A stretch of DNA of 64,000 nucleotides from Didymella arachidicola (lineage: Eukaryota; Ascomycota; Dothideomycetes; Pleosporales; Didymellaceae). Both the position numbers and the translations under genes were made by a program. The stretch covers positions 434,001-498,000 of the forward strand of contig CM049989.1 in NCBI GenBank assembly GCA_016630955.3, read 5' to 3'. Positions 34,150 through 45,848 of this stretch are shown one piece after another; the first letter of the stretch is position 1; each line of letters opens with the position of its first letter. The notes under the pieces were generated by a model. It made no database searches. It was given only the letters and a program-made list of their open reading frames with translations, and had not been told where the DNA came from.

Positions 34150-35891
34150 ATGACATGGTACCATGTCGCGGAGCCGAATTCCTACCTCGTTGTTACGGGT
34201 GTAGGAATTGAGAAGGTCAAGATCCAGAAAAAGGTGAGTTGACATCACTTCAGAGCACGAAGAAAGCCGGAGACAACCACCAGGTCTCCAAAAAAAGGAA
34301 ACACTCAGTGCCTATCTTTGCAAACGTTGCATGTAGATACGCGCCCTGTTGGCTAAACATTTTGCTATTATATCTGGCTTTCTTTGTAGTATGAAGGATA
34401 TCGAGCTCGATTCGACATGCTCGACGTACTGACTGCCTCCAGGCTTTCGTATACCCTTTTCAGAAAGTCTCCAAGATTAGCATCACACCATTCGACTTCT
34501 CTATGTCACTACAAGCCATGACCATTGAGAAACTGAAGTTCTCGCTCCCAGCAGTCTTCACTATCGGTCCTGCAGATGACATGATATCGCTCGAGAAGTA
34601 CGCTGTCCTGCTGACAGGCGAGTCCGACGGACGTCCTACCGCAGGCGCAAGCAAGGGCACGGTTCCCGTAGCAGGAAGCGATGGCCGCAACCATGTCCAA
34701 GAGATCGTCAAGGGCATCATCGAAGGTGAGACTCGCAGCATCGTATCTACGATGACCATGGAAGAGCTCTTCCGCGAGCGCAAAATCTTCAAAGACAAAG
34801 TCATTCAATCCGTGCAGAGTGAACTCGACCAATTCGGTCTGTGTATCTACAACGCCAACGTCAAAGAGCTCCAAGACACGCCCGGCAGCGAGTACTTTGC
34901 CTTCCTCTCACGCAAAGCACATGAGGGTGCACTTAATCAGGCCAAGGTCGATGTCGCAGATGCGCGTATGAAGGGTGAGGTCGGCGAAGCTGAGAAGCAA
35001 GGCAAGACCAAGCAGGAAGTCGCTAAAATCCACGCCGCCACTGCCGTCCTTGAGACTGAGCGCAAAGCCGAAAAGGCGACCGCAGACGCCAAGCTCACTA
35101 ACAAGGAGATACAAATCGGCAACGAATTGAATTTGGCGCGCATCAACGCAAAGCGCGAAGCCGAGCAGCGCGACGCCGAGTTGCAAACCGAAGTCGAGAA
35201 GAAGCGCGCGCTCATGACACTCGAACAAATGCGCGCCACAAAAGTCGTCAACGCACGCATCGAAAAGGAGTCGAGCCAGCAGAAAGCAGACGCTGAACTC
35301 TACGCTTCGCAACGCGCCGCCGAGGGCCAGAAGTTCTCAGAGCAGGCCGACGCCGACGCTGCCGCGTACCGTCGCCTGCAAGACGCAGATGCAGACTTCA
35401 AGGCCAAGGAGCGCGAGGCCGAAGCCAATTTCCTCGTCGAGAAGCGCAAGGCGGAAGCAGAGTACTTCCGCCGCGAGCGCGAGGCCCAAGCTCATCTGAT
35501 CGCCCAGCAGCGCGAGGCCGAGGGTCTATCAGCGATGGCGAAGGCGTACGGCGAGATGGCTCATGTGCTGGGCGGCCCGCAGGGCCTGATGCAGTGGATG
35601 ATGCTGTCGAGCGGGACATACCAACAGCTTGCGGCAGAGAATGCCAAGGCAATCCACGGCCTGCAGCCCAAGATCAATGTGTGGAATACTGGTGCGCAGG
35701 GCGGTGAAGGGGCCATGGATCCTACAGCGCCGATCAGGAATTTGTTCCAGAGCTTGCCTCCGCTGCTCAGCACAATCCATGATCAGACGGGTATGGCGCC
35801 GCCGAGCTGGTTGGCGCAGATGCCCGCTCAGCAGGGGTTGAATCCAAAAATGGAGCAATTCGTGCTGAGAAACGGCAGCGAGACTTCGTAG
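34150..35891 (+). CDS. Flotillin-like SPFH membrane-scaffold protein
   Basis: Exon 1, 34150-34233, codes MTWYHVAEPNSYLVVTGVGI and EKVKIQKK. An intron of 209 nt (GTGAGT..CAG), long for this window, leads to exon 2, 34443-35891, which starts AFVYPFQKVSKISI. The product is 510 residues. The SPFH/band-7 domain covers roughly residues 5-190 (FSLPAVFTIG, ISLEKYAVLLTG, IIEGETRSIVSTMTMEEL, FGLCIYNANVKEL). A long Ala/Glu/Lys/Arg coiled coil of repeats like KREAEQRDAELQ and REAEANFLVEKRKAEAE follows to about residue 390, then a Met/Gly-rich tail. Flotillins sit on the inner face of the plasma membrane, oligomerise through the coil and mark ordered lipid domains; Aspergillus FloA is the known fungal counterpart. 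Confidence 0.93.
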
Positions 35892-37225
35892 AGGGGAATG
35901 GAGATGTCAATGGGAGAGAGTAATGCAGAGTGGTGTGGTGGGATTGGCATGAAGTTCTTGCGGAGTCGGGATATCCAGGCGTTAAGGATAGACCACGGTC
36001 TTAGCTTCTGTAACGTCATATAACAGTTGTGTAGCATAATAGTCGTCGCATATAATGAACATGTGTTCTTTGTCATTAGTAGTACTTCTTTCATGGTACC
36101 CTAAATTGATCAGGCGAGCACAAGGCCGAACGCTCGCTCGCAACACTGACACAGAACAAACTTATGAAACACGTTCATGAAGCCACAAAGATGACTTCTC
36201 TATGATCACATCTGGTGAGCACTATCGTGACGCTGTGCTCAGGGCGATGAGGGAATCATCTCTCTCTGACGGCCCATGACTCGTGAGACCCGTGGACAAA
36301 TTCGAGCATGATCCCAGAATTGATATGCAGGGCATACTCTTCCGCCATCTTGTCCCTGATGACAAGACGATCAATGCCTCTCCAGACGTCATCGGACGGG
36401 TGCGTCGATCTGAGCACCAATCCATTGATCTGAGCAGCTGCAAATCGTGCTATGTTTTGCTTGATGATAGGTTCGGTCTTGACAGAAAGTCTGCGTGACG
36501 GTAGTACGGGGCCATCTACAGGAGATCCATCTCCACTGCTGACGTTGTATTTTTTATTGACTTTCAGCGATTACAGCTCCTCCAAAGTTAGCGGCACATG
36601 AATTGCTTCATGGCTGACAGAAGAGCTTGTCTGGTAACAATCTGGGGCGCAGTACATGGTTGTGCAGTAAAATCAGTTGCATTCGGTTGGTGATTAGTTC
36701 GCAGCATGGGTGGGTGAGAGGTCAGATGATTCCAAGGTTGGCACCACTTATGCAGGATACAGTGCAGAGGTACCTAGGTAGTGAAGCTCTCTTCCTTACA
36801 TTCCAGCAATATGTCAGCAGGCGCAGAACCATGCCTGATCGAAGCTTAATGACAATCGTTCTCCAAACCGAGCAGCTTGCGCCGGACGAAACGGAATACC
36901 CTCTTGCCCTAGGCCAAGACGGCTTTGATGTGAACTGGGGCGCGACTGTCGCTTGGCTTGAGAGCAAGAATGAGCGGGCGAGTCTGTGCGGCTTTGTCAT
37001 TTTCACAGATATTCAGGAGGTTCCAAAATTGCACACTGTGCTATAACTGTCGATAAAGACAGAGCACGAAAAATATCCCAGAAACAGAAGACATTACATT
37101 ACTAGGCTAAGCATCAGGACTAGATCGCCCTCTATGATGCGACAATCTAATCTACTTTTCAAGGAGCGACTGTGAACTATCTATCCTACTTTCACACAAA
37201 GAGGTATTGATAACGGCGCTTCCAT
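35892..37225. other. Intergenic
   Basis: 1.3 kb between the flotillin-like gene and the long secreted protein. The longest frame is 36627-37046 (+, 139 codons), without recognised motif. Nothing else seen. Confidence 0.45.
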
Positions 37226-40200
37226 CTAGAAGGCTGTCGCGGTCTTAGCAGGGCATGTAGTCACAGTGACCTGCTGGGTCTTCACAACGGTAGCACTGTT
37301 TGTGACAGTAGCAGTAGCAGAAGCTGTTGTGTATACAGTCCTGGTGGTGGTGCCGACTTTGGCAGGGGTTGTGGTGCTAAAAGACGGTCAACATACGCTT
37401 CTCATCTCGTAGCAGGAAGCACTTACACTGTCGTGTATCGGACAGAGGTTGACGTAGTTGTCTGAGTGACGGTGGTGGTACCCTGAGTATATGTGAAGTC
37501 AGGACCGTATACTCCGCGTTTCTGGATCACTTTCTTAGGCATCGTGGGTGAGCGAACAACACGCTTGCGGTGAAGCTTCAGCTTAGTGCTAGTGCAGCCT
37601 GAAACTTGCCGAGCACCGAAGATGTTGTCGTTCCGGCGGATCGGCGCGATGCTGCTCTTCTTGTAGCAGGGCCCAGGTGATCCTGGGCTGTACGAGATAT
37701 CAACACATCCGGCCGTGTTGTCGCAGTCCGCAACACAATCGTCGAGTGAATTGGTGTACGATGTGCCTCCAGAAACTGCGAGCAGATTAGAAAATAGTAG
37801 CATAGTTTAAAGGGGATATACGCACTGTCATCACCATAGCGGTCAGAGTAACACTCAATCTTGTATGTAGCACCGCAGGGGCTGGTGTAGGTGGATCCAT
37901 CGGAGGTCGGGCAATCAAGCGAGGGACCTGGAGTTGCAGAAGCAGCAGGAGGAGATTCAGCGTCAGAAGGAGCTGATGTTGAGGCGAGACCGTTAGTTGG
38001 TGTGCAGGCACACTGGTAGCCTGTACCCTCAATTGTAGTCGTTACAGTGACGATCTGCACTGGTGTGCCAGCTATTGAGGTGGTAGCTGTCGAGGGGGCA
38101 GCTGTCGAGGTGGCAGCGGGCGAAGTAGCCGCAGCGGATGATGAACTTGACGGGCCGCTGAGCAGCCTTCCACCAATGATGCCTCCGTTCTGATTAGGGT
38201 TGCCAGCGACGCTCTTGAGATAGCAAGGTCCATTCGCGTAAGACACATCAACACAGCCATCGCGAGCCGCGCAGGCTGTAATGCAGTTCTCGTACGAGTC
38301 AGGGTACACGGGCGAGTTAGACATGTCACCGCCAGCACGGTCGATGCCGCACTCAACGACGAATGTTCCTTTCTGAGTGTTGATTGTCTGGCCATCGCTT
38401 CCAGGGCACACAACAGAAGATGTTGCAACAGGACCCGTAGATGTGGCGGTTGCTGCAGAATTTGTTTCTGAAGCTGCACTTGAAGCGGTCGCAGAAGAAG
38501 CTGTCGAAGAGCCTGAGGCGACCGACGATGAAGCTGAGCCTCCGAGTCTGGCGCCCCAGATACCATCGTTGGTGTTAGGAGTGCCCTGGGCGTTCTTCAA
38601 GTAGCAAGGGCCGTCGGGGCTGTAAGAGACATCGATGCAGGTGGGAGTGTTTGCGCAAGCCTGAATACATCCGTAGAACCCACCATCAACATAGACAGTG
38701 CTCAAATCACCATTTGATCGGTCAACGTAGCATTCGATAGTGAATGAGCCTGCACCGGTGTTGACCGTCTTCCCGTCATCATCCGGGCACGATAACATGG
38801 TAGAGGTGGCAGTCGGCGCCGCTGTTGAGCTTCCAGAGCTCGATGGAGAAATGTCTGAAATGGAGGAAGTACGTGTGGAGGAGCTTAGAGTCGAGGCAGC
38901 AGGGGTTGATGACGTAGCTGGGCTGGATGTTACGGCAGAGCTCGAGGATACACCAGAGGCGGCAATACTAGTGCTCGAGGTAGTCGAGGCAGCCCCCGGG
39001 GCAGTGGAGCTTGCACCAGTGAGAAGCCTAGCACCCCATACACCGCTGTTGGTGCTTGGGGCTCCAAGGCCGCTCTTCAGGTAGCAAGGACCATTAGGAA
39101 TGTACGAAAGAGCCTGACAATCAGAAGTAGAAGCACAAGCATTTAGGCAGCTGGCATAGTCAGGAGCCTCGACGGATCCCAGGTCGTTATCGTAGCGATC
39201 CTGGTAGCACTCAATGACGAAGGTACCAGCTGCAGTCGCATAGGTCTGACCATCGTTTCCAGGGCAAGACGGGGCAGCATCAGCTGAGTCAGTTGATGTT
39301 GGTTCAGCGGCTGATAAAGAAGAAGATTGAGAGGGAGCTGCACTTGTAGACGAGGCACTACCTGAGCTGACGGCGCTTGAAGCGGGAGCACTTGATGTGG
39401 GACTGCTTGAGGTAGGTGTGCTCGAGGAAGTAGCTTGACTCGAAGAAGTTGTAGCGCTTGACGAGGTAGGGGCACTCAAAGATGCGGCAACGGCACTGGA
39501 TGAAGCGGCAGCACTGGTGCTTGAGGTGGCAGCACTTGAAGATGCTGCAGGTTGAGAAGTGGTCGCAAGACTCGAGGAAGTTGCAGTGCGTGTCGAAGTA
39601 GCAGCGGTGGAGCTTGAGGGAGAAACCGCAGAAGAGCTGCTACGAGATGGGGATACGGGCGCGGAGCTTGAAGATGCTGCTGGAGCAGAGACCGAAGAAG
39701 ACGAGGCTGCGGCGCTCGACGAAGCAGCATCAGTACTTGATGATGCGGCAGCACTGCTCCTTGAGACGACAGCGCTTGATGCAGGTACGCTTGAGGATGT
39801 AGTAGCGCGCGAGGTTGCAGGCACGCTTGAGGATGTAGCAGTGCGCGAGGTTGCAGGCACGCTTGAGGATGTAGTAGCGCGCGAGGTTGCAGGCACGCTT
39901 GAGGATGTAGCAGCGCGCGAGGTTGCAGGCACGCTTGAGGATGTAGTAGCGCGCGAGGTTGCAGGCACGCTTGAGGATGTAGCAGCGCGCGAGGTTGCAG
40001 GCACGCTTGAGGATGTAGTAGCGCGCGAGGTTGCAGGCACGCTTGAGGATGTAGCAGCGCGCGAGGTTGCAGGCACGCTTGAGGATGTAGTAGCGCGCGA
40101 GGTTGCAGGCACGCTTGATGTTGCAGCAGTGCGCGAGGGTGCAGAGCTGGCAGGAGACGAAGACGCGTGTACGGAGCTCGAAGATGCTGCCAGGGTGGAA

Positions 40201-42023
40201 GTAGAGCTTTGAGCTGAGGCCGAAGAGCGAGATGCAGCAGCACTGGAGGACGCAGCGGTAGTGCTTGAAGAAGCAGCTGCACTGCTCCTTGAGGCGACAG
40301 TACTCGACGAGGCGGCGGTGGTGCTTGAGGACGCGGCAGGGTTCGATGAAGCTGATGTGCTTGATGAAGGGACCCGAGATGATGCCGAAGAGGCTGCCGA
40401 GGTTGAAGAGACAGCCAGGCTCGAGGATGCAGCGGGGCTGCTCGATGATCGCGAGGTTGCCGGGCTTGAGGACGCAGAGGAAGCGCTCGATAATCGCGAG
40501 GTTGCTGGGCTTGAAGATGCAGCGGAACTGCTCGAGGAATGTGGGGATGCTGAGCTTGAAGACGCAGCAGGACTGCTCGCTGATTGTGAGGCTGAAGGCC
40601 TGGACGAGCTCAAAGCGCCAGTCGAGGAGCGGGAAGTCGCTGGAGCAGACAAGAAGCTTGCTGCCACACTGCTTGAACGAGTGCGAGTGGAGACCTTAGG
40701 GGTAGAGACACTGGTTGACGCAGGCGCCGGAGTGGAAACCATGGAGCTGGAGCTAGGTTGGTTGATCCAGTTCGCACCAGATGCAATCGAGTTGAAATTG
40801 AGAGTGCCTGATCCAGATTTGAGAAAGCAATTGTCTTGGGTTGCAAAGTAGGTAGACCAAACGCAGCCATTGGTGTTGGCACAAAGGGTGATACAGCCAG
40901 TGAGACCTCCCCCAGTCTTGAACGGGCCTGTGGTGATACCCGTGCGATCGTACTGGCAGGCAATTTGGAAGATTTTGTTTCCCACCGTATATTGCTTGCC
41001 GTTATCGCCAGGGCAGGCCAGGCCAGAAGCAGACGGGGATGGCGCAGCTGAAGAGCTTGATGCACGAGTCGAGGACGTCGAAGGCAAGGGTGAAGGTGAT
41101 GATGATGAAGGCGCTGGCGAGGACGAGGTTGCCCGAGCTGATGAAGAACTTGCTGCAGCACTGCTTGATAGAGACGCAGCGCGGCTCGACGACGAAGGAT
41201 TCCTCGACGAGCTTGGCGATGTACTCTGTGCTGAGCGTGACGATGGAGGAGCAGAGCTCGGGGCAGCAGCCGTAGAGCTCGAAGGCGAGCTTAATGCTCG
41301 TGAAGGAGCTGGAGTCGAAGCAGAGCTGGATGATGCAGCGCGCAATGAGGTAGGAGTCTGTGAAGATGTAGGAGCACTGGAAGAGGGGCGTACAGTTGAG
41401 CTGGACGATGAAGATGGGGCTGAACTAGAAGCAGCTCTGGAGCTTGAGATCCGCGGAGGCGAAGCGCAAGAGCTCACATAGTTCGTATTAGTGGTGGTAC
41501 TGGTTCGGGTGACAACTATCGTGCTGGTGGAGGTCTGAGTTGTACCAGCTGCGAATAAAGTAGCGGTGGAGGCGAAACCGGGAGATACAGTGGATTTGTA
41601 GGTGGCGGTAGAGGTAGCCACAGCACCGGCAGTCGCAGTCACAACTCTGGGCACAGGTGACGGACCGAAAGTAGCAAGGAATGGAATTGGCGTAGGCTGG
41701 CCAGTTCTCGAGTTGATGTATGAGACAGTGAGAACGCCGTCTGGGATGCTGGTAACGGAGGCAGGTGGACAGTAAATGCCAGTATAAGTAGTGCCTTGCG
41801 TACTGAATTGGCAGGTGACGGTGTAGCCCACAGCTTGGTTCTTGATGACTGGAGTGAATGCAGGCAAGGCACCGGTCTGGTAGCAGGTCGATTTTCCGTT
41901 CAGATAGGTCATCTGAACTCCGAAGTAATCGCCTGAATGAGCAGTCCGACGGTAGCTGAACGTCGGTACAGCGCCACTCACGTCCGGCACGAGGCCAGAC
42001 GCCACAAGTGAACAGCTTGACAT
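37226..42023 (-). CDS. Very long Ser/Ala-rich secreted protein with five PAN-like Cys modules
   Basis: Exons on the minus strand run from 42023 to 37826, 37775 to 37427 and 37376 to 37226, with introns of 50 nt each (GTGCGT..GCAG, GTAAGT..TTAG). The joined frame has about 1,566 residues. A Cys-containing N-terminal domain of about 170 residues opens the visible frame (GDYFGVQMTYLNGKSTCYQT). A Cys-rich module near 337-417 has the pattern CP..DG..Y....F.I.C..DR ... C...CA. A Ser/Ala/Thr-rich stretch of about 500 residues follows and contains the 12-residue SVPATSRATTSS repeats. Four further modules start near 917, 1077, 1204 and 1369, each with GPCYLK or similar. The end is Thr-rich (TTTRTVYTTASATAT). 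The true start is unclear: the frame is open a little upstream and a signal-peptide exon probably lies between 42024 and 42280. The features suggest a heavily O-glycosylated wall or adhesion protein; that is inference. Confidence 0.75.
39780..40135 (-). repeat. 36-bp tandem repeat array within the secreted protein
   Basis: About nine to ten copies of a 36-bp unit each code the 12-mer SVPATSRATTSS or its variant with RAATSS. The two variants alternate strictly over most of the array, so the real period is 72 bp. Copies differ by only a few bases, which points to recent expansion. The lack of stops in several frames across the array is a by-product of the repeat. Confidence 0.85.
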
Positions 42024-43455
42024 GATGAACTGTTGCTCCTGAACGATTGACGAGGGATGTAGAAGGAAGCCGGCTGGAGGGGATGCGCTGCATATTCAAA
42101 GGGTTTAGAACTCTGGGTGGGTACAGTTGTCATCGTAACAGTATGATTGATCATGCGTGAAGTAGGCACCATGATAGTCTCGGCAAGCTTGTAGAGGTAA
42201 AACATGCCAGAATTGAGGACCTAGAGAGTGCTTACCGCCGAGATCCATGGTACGCATTGAAGGAAGAGACATGGAGAGCCAACGTTACCATCGTGAGGAA
42301 AAGATAAGACACAAGGTACCTACTGCTTCTGGCAAGGCTTACGCATCAATAGCATAGTGTTGATGCAGGCTGTACACGGCTTGGAGGCATAATACACTAG
42401 ACTCGGTACCTGTAAGTCTTATGAGGTCGAATGTGACGCTAGACGAAAGGGTTCGGTCGGGGATTACATCATTGCTACAAAACGACTGCTGCTACAACAA
42501 GAGACTTCGAACACTGGGAGCATCAACAATGGATGGTGTTGAGTTCGCAAATGTGAACGCGTCACATTCGCGTCGCCGCTAGAGGTTGCTAGCTTGAAAT
42601 ACCCCACAATCCATTCATCGATGTTACCAACATCACCAGTCAGTTTGCTGCAAGAGAGACCATGCCATAGCATTCACAAATTGCATGCAGAGGAGCTGTT
42701 CCTAGACGTCGATGAGGCTGTCATTGAAGCTTTCCCGAGTTACTGCAAATAACATGCTAGCAGTGTACCTGGAGGATGATATTCATAGACAGCAAGACAG
42801 AAATACCAAAACTTGCACAGAGATCTAGATTAGGCGATAAGCAGTTGAGACTCTTCTCAACGGCCCATTCCCGCTATATGACCTCCCGCATTAGTCCGGG
42901 TGGAACACTAGGCAACGCTGCAGCCTCGTTACCAGCCTTTCTTCGCAACTCAACGGAAGCCTGCGGAATCTTGCGAGAACGATACTGATCGACATGACAA
43001 TCAATGGCACTGTCAATCCTCAGGCCGAAGTCGGCCCTCCAGCTGATGGCCGCGAAATTACCGTTCCACTCGAGCAACGCGCGTTCGCTCGGTCTTCTGT
43101 GATTGAAGTTTCACAAGCCGGATTCTTGGTGGACTATCCTCAACAAAGCAAGAAATCGTTCAGTCAGCATGGACGATCGCGTACATCTTTGTCGATCCAG
43201 AAACGGATGATGGCAGGCAGCGTGCACAACAGTTTGAGAGCAAGACGAAAGGAGGACCGACATAAAGTGGCAACAGCGAGAGAGCATGCTCAACAGTAAT
43301 ATCACGAGAGGCTGATGTTGGAGTACTTGCACTTGTCAAAGTTGTTATCGTGATTCAATTCGCACGCCGTGCCTGTTATCTACCTTCCAATGCTTGTCGC
43401 TAAAATCTACTCCTTCTCAGTTCGTCATTCTGCACAGTGCTATGCATACAGTGAT
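42024..43455. other. Upstream region of the long secreted protein and downstream of the repeat protein
   Basis: The first 250 bases probably contain one or two N-terminal exons of the secreted protein. A minus frame from 42205 (MFYLYKLAETIMVPTSRM) and an ATG near 42290 followed by a GTAAGC donor are candidates that I could not join with certainty. From about 42400 to 43455 only short frames occur, including 42994-43299 (+). Confidence 0.4.
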
Positions 43456-44508
43456 TTAGGCGCCAATCTTGACGCCCTCAACAACGTCGAGGACGTTCTT
43501 GTCGGCAGTGCCGACGGTGATCTTGCCGGCATCGAGAGGAACATCAGCGCCGTCGACTACGGGGAGAGTCTGCTTGATGTCGCGAGCGCCAAGGTTGGGG
43601 AGGTTCTTGACAGTGGTGCCCTTGACGACGTCAAGAACAGGCTTGTCGTTCAGAGACAGGCCATCGACGACAGCGAGAGCATCCTTGTCAACAGTGCCGA
43701 CCTGGAGTTTACCGGCATCAAGAGGAACATCAGCGTCGCCGATAACGGGAAGAGTCTGGTCGATGCCGCGGGCAATCTTGAGGTTCTCAACCTCGACACC
43801 CTTGAGAAGCTGGGAAGCATAGGCGTCAACGGTGCCGACCTGAATATTTCCAGCGTCGAGTGGAACATCGACGCCACCAACAACAGGGAGGCTCTGATCG
43901 ACATCGCGAACGACCTTCAGGTTATCGACCTTAACGCCTTTGGCGAGATCACCAACCTGCTGGTCGACCTTGCCGACCTGGATCTCGCCAGCGTCGAGGG
44001 GAACGTCAGCACCGCCAACAATGGGCAGTGACTGCTTGATGTCACGGCCTACTTTGACGCCATTGACGATAGGAAGGTCATGGACGATAGGAAGGCTCTG
44101 GATGGTACCATCGACGCTCAAGCCCTTAAGGGCACCATCGACGACAGGGAGAGCGCGCTTGACAGGGACGTTCTTGAGGCCGGCAACAGAGCCGCTAACA
44201 GTTCCGACAACGCCGGTGACAAGGCCATCGACGTTCACACCCTTGAGAGCACCATCGACGACGGGGAGATCAGCGCGCTTGAGGATGTTTTTGGCATCAA
44301 CGGGTGCCTTGACGCCTTGTAGAAGACCATTGACGTTCACACCCTTGAGGACATTGTCGACAACGGGGAGATCGGCGCGCTGGACAAGATTGTTGACGTT
44401 CAATCCACCGATAGCACCATCAACAACGGGAAGCTTGGGAAGGTCGACAGGGGCACCACGGACGGTGATGGCGAGCAGGGAGCTCGCGATGATGGCAGAA
44501 GTCCTCAT
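43456..44508 (-). CDS. Secreted, cysteine-free repeat protein with Lys-Arg-bounded units
   Basis: A single exon of 350 residues. MRTSAIIASSLLAITVRGAP is a signal peptide. The mature part lacks Cys, Phe and Trp, has one Tyr, and is rich in Val, Leu, Gly and Asp. Two repeat types are visible. Near the N-terminus, units begin LPVVDGA or ADLPVVDNV followed by LKGVNVDGL, and three of them start right after a basic site: QR at 43-44, KR at 77-78, KR at 117-118. The second half has four units of about 50 residues that start with R-D/G-I/V-x-Q-S/T-LP and contain DVPLDAG (near 155, 201, 247 and 309). Kex2 cuts after Lys-Arg in the Golgi, so peptides could be released. No GPI tail was seen. The family is not recognised; possible roles are surface coat peptides (as Ustilago Rep1) or peptide-product precursors. 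Confidence 0.8.
   Translation of the reverse strand: MRTSAIIASSLLAITVRGAPVDLPKLPVVDGAIGGLNVNNLVQRADLPVVDNVLKGVNVNGLLQGVKAPVDAKNILKRADLPVVDGALKGVNVDGLVTGVVGTVSGSVAGLKNVPVKRALPVVDGALKGLSVDGTIQSLPIVHDLPIVNGVKVGRDIKQSLPIVGGADVPLDAGEIQVGKVDQQVGDLAKGVKVDNLKVVRDVDQSLPVVGGVDVPLDAGNIQVGTVDAYASQLLKGVEVENLKIARGIDQTLPVIGDADVPLDAGKLQVGTVDKDALAVVDGLSLNDKPVLDVVKGTTVKNLPNLGARDIKQTLPVVDGADVPLDAGKITVGTADKNVLDVVEGVKIGA
43505..44445 (-). repeat. Internal repeats of the Lys-Arg-bounded secreted protein
   Basis: Four LPVVD-starting units lie in the N-terminal part and four units of about 50 residues with the core DVPLDAG in the C-terminal part. They cover most of the mature protein and are clear at DNA level. Confidence 0.75.
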
Positions 44509-45848
44509 GGTGGGTATAAGAAGAAATATTAGGTATTACTAGAGGTAATGAGTGTGGTGTCAAAGGAGTGACTGTTGTAGGAAAAACTGAAGCTGCTGAT
44601 GGATTTCCTTCGCGGTAAGCAAGCTGTCTTTATACCGAAGCTTCCATCTCATGTAGCTCCTCATCTCTGTCATTTCGCGGTCCCTTTCACCCTTGATCAT
44701 TGATGACGGCAACTTCCAATGGGAACTCAACGATCCGCACGCAATGCAAGGCTACCTTGTAGGATGACCTGACTTGAAGCGGGGCTGATCGGCAAAAGTT
44801 TGTTGCTGTGAAGGAGAGATCTACAAGATCAGCTCTGTGAAAGTGGATAGCATCGTCGTCGGTCATTCTTGTGGCTCAAACCCATGTGTACTGGTCTGAA
44901 AAGGATCGCGACTATGCCGGTTAGACCGTGACAACATGGCTTGATATGGTCAGTATGTTTGACCAAGGGCCCTTCGTGGTCATAGGCATGGGGAGATCGA
45001 CAGGGGCGCGGATGATGCCGAGCAGAAGCCGTGCGTGCTACACCAGAACGTGCTGAGATAAGTTTCGCGAGACTTGCCTACGAACTCTGTCTCAAAGCTT
45101 GTTTGGACAATGCGACACACAAACGATGCTACAAGATGAACTTGACTCGATATACTGTGAGCCTGACCATGGGTAAATGACAGGATCATCAGCAGAACAC
45201 CACGACTAATCAGTCAATGAGCTGGTCATTGTCCAGAAGCGCTTACAGCTGAGACGGTGTCCTCCCTATGTCCACTTCAAGAGTCATGTGTCGACAGCCA
45301 GTATCTCTGGTGGCCTTAACCTAAGTCGACAGACTTCGGATGCAGCCATCCACACTGCACATTCTGCAGGACCGCCGAAGCTCTGCGAAGCTCGGAACAA
45401 TGTGCATTTCTGAGTCGCATCCGTCAGAACCAGCCTCTGTTCAAATGTGTTGATTGTGGATGCGCCACTAAATGTGAGCTAGCAACGACCCATGCATGTA
45501 TCAATGTATAGGTTGTGCTGCCATGCTCTTTTTTCGCGCCGGTTGTTGAGATGAAATACAAGCCCTGGCAGTGACGTCTAGCATGGCACCCGAGATACGC
45601 ATGGATGTTCGAGACACGCTTGAGAATCCTGCTTGCATCGATGGGCGTATTCTCTTTCAGACCCCTTTATTGGTGAGGCTAGGAGGCGGTACTGACGCGG
45701 AGGCCGGCTGTGGTTGTTCCGTTGCGGGGCGTTTCTTCCCTAAATCAGCGTTAGCGCCTCGAAAAGTTGTAGTCGCGATGAACTCTGCAGCGCTGTGGAG
45801 CAGAAACTTTGCAATCAAACAACGCTTTTGCACAGCACAAATTTGAAA
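44509..45848. other. Intergenic, divergent promoters of the repeat protein and DBP9
   Basis: 1.3 kb with the TATA box of the repeat-protein gene and the DBP9 leader. The short frames on both strands are not protein-like. Confidence 0.5.
44629..44634 (-). promoter_or_regulatory. TATA box of the repeat-protein gene
   Basis: TATAAA reads on the minus strand about 121 nt upstream of the ATG at 44508, fitting a strongly expressed secreted protein. Confidence 0.5.

Noticed and set aside
39780..40135. CRISPR-like appearance of evenly spaced repeats
   Set aside because: There are no unique spacers; the units are contiguous and coding, in a eukaryotic gene.
39476..40282. 268-codon minus frame and 217-codon plus frame over the repeat array
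   Set aside because: A 36-bp unit is a multiple of three and lacks stops in several frames, so these are repeat artefacts. The secreted-protein frame has the modules and splice sites.
43369..44542. Two overlapping plus-strand frames opposite the KR-repeat protein
   Set aside because: They are shadows of the repeats and lack a signal peptide or domain; the minus frame has signal peptide, TATA box and protein-like repeats.
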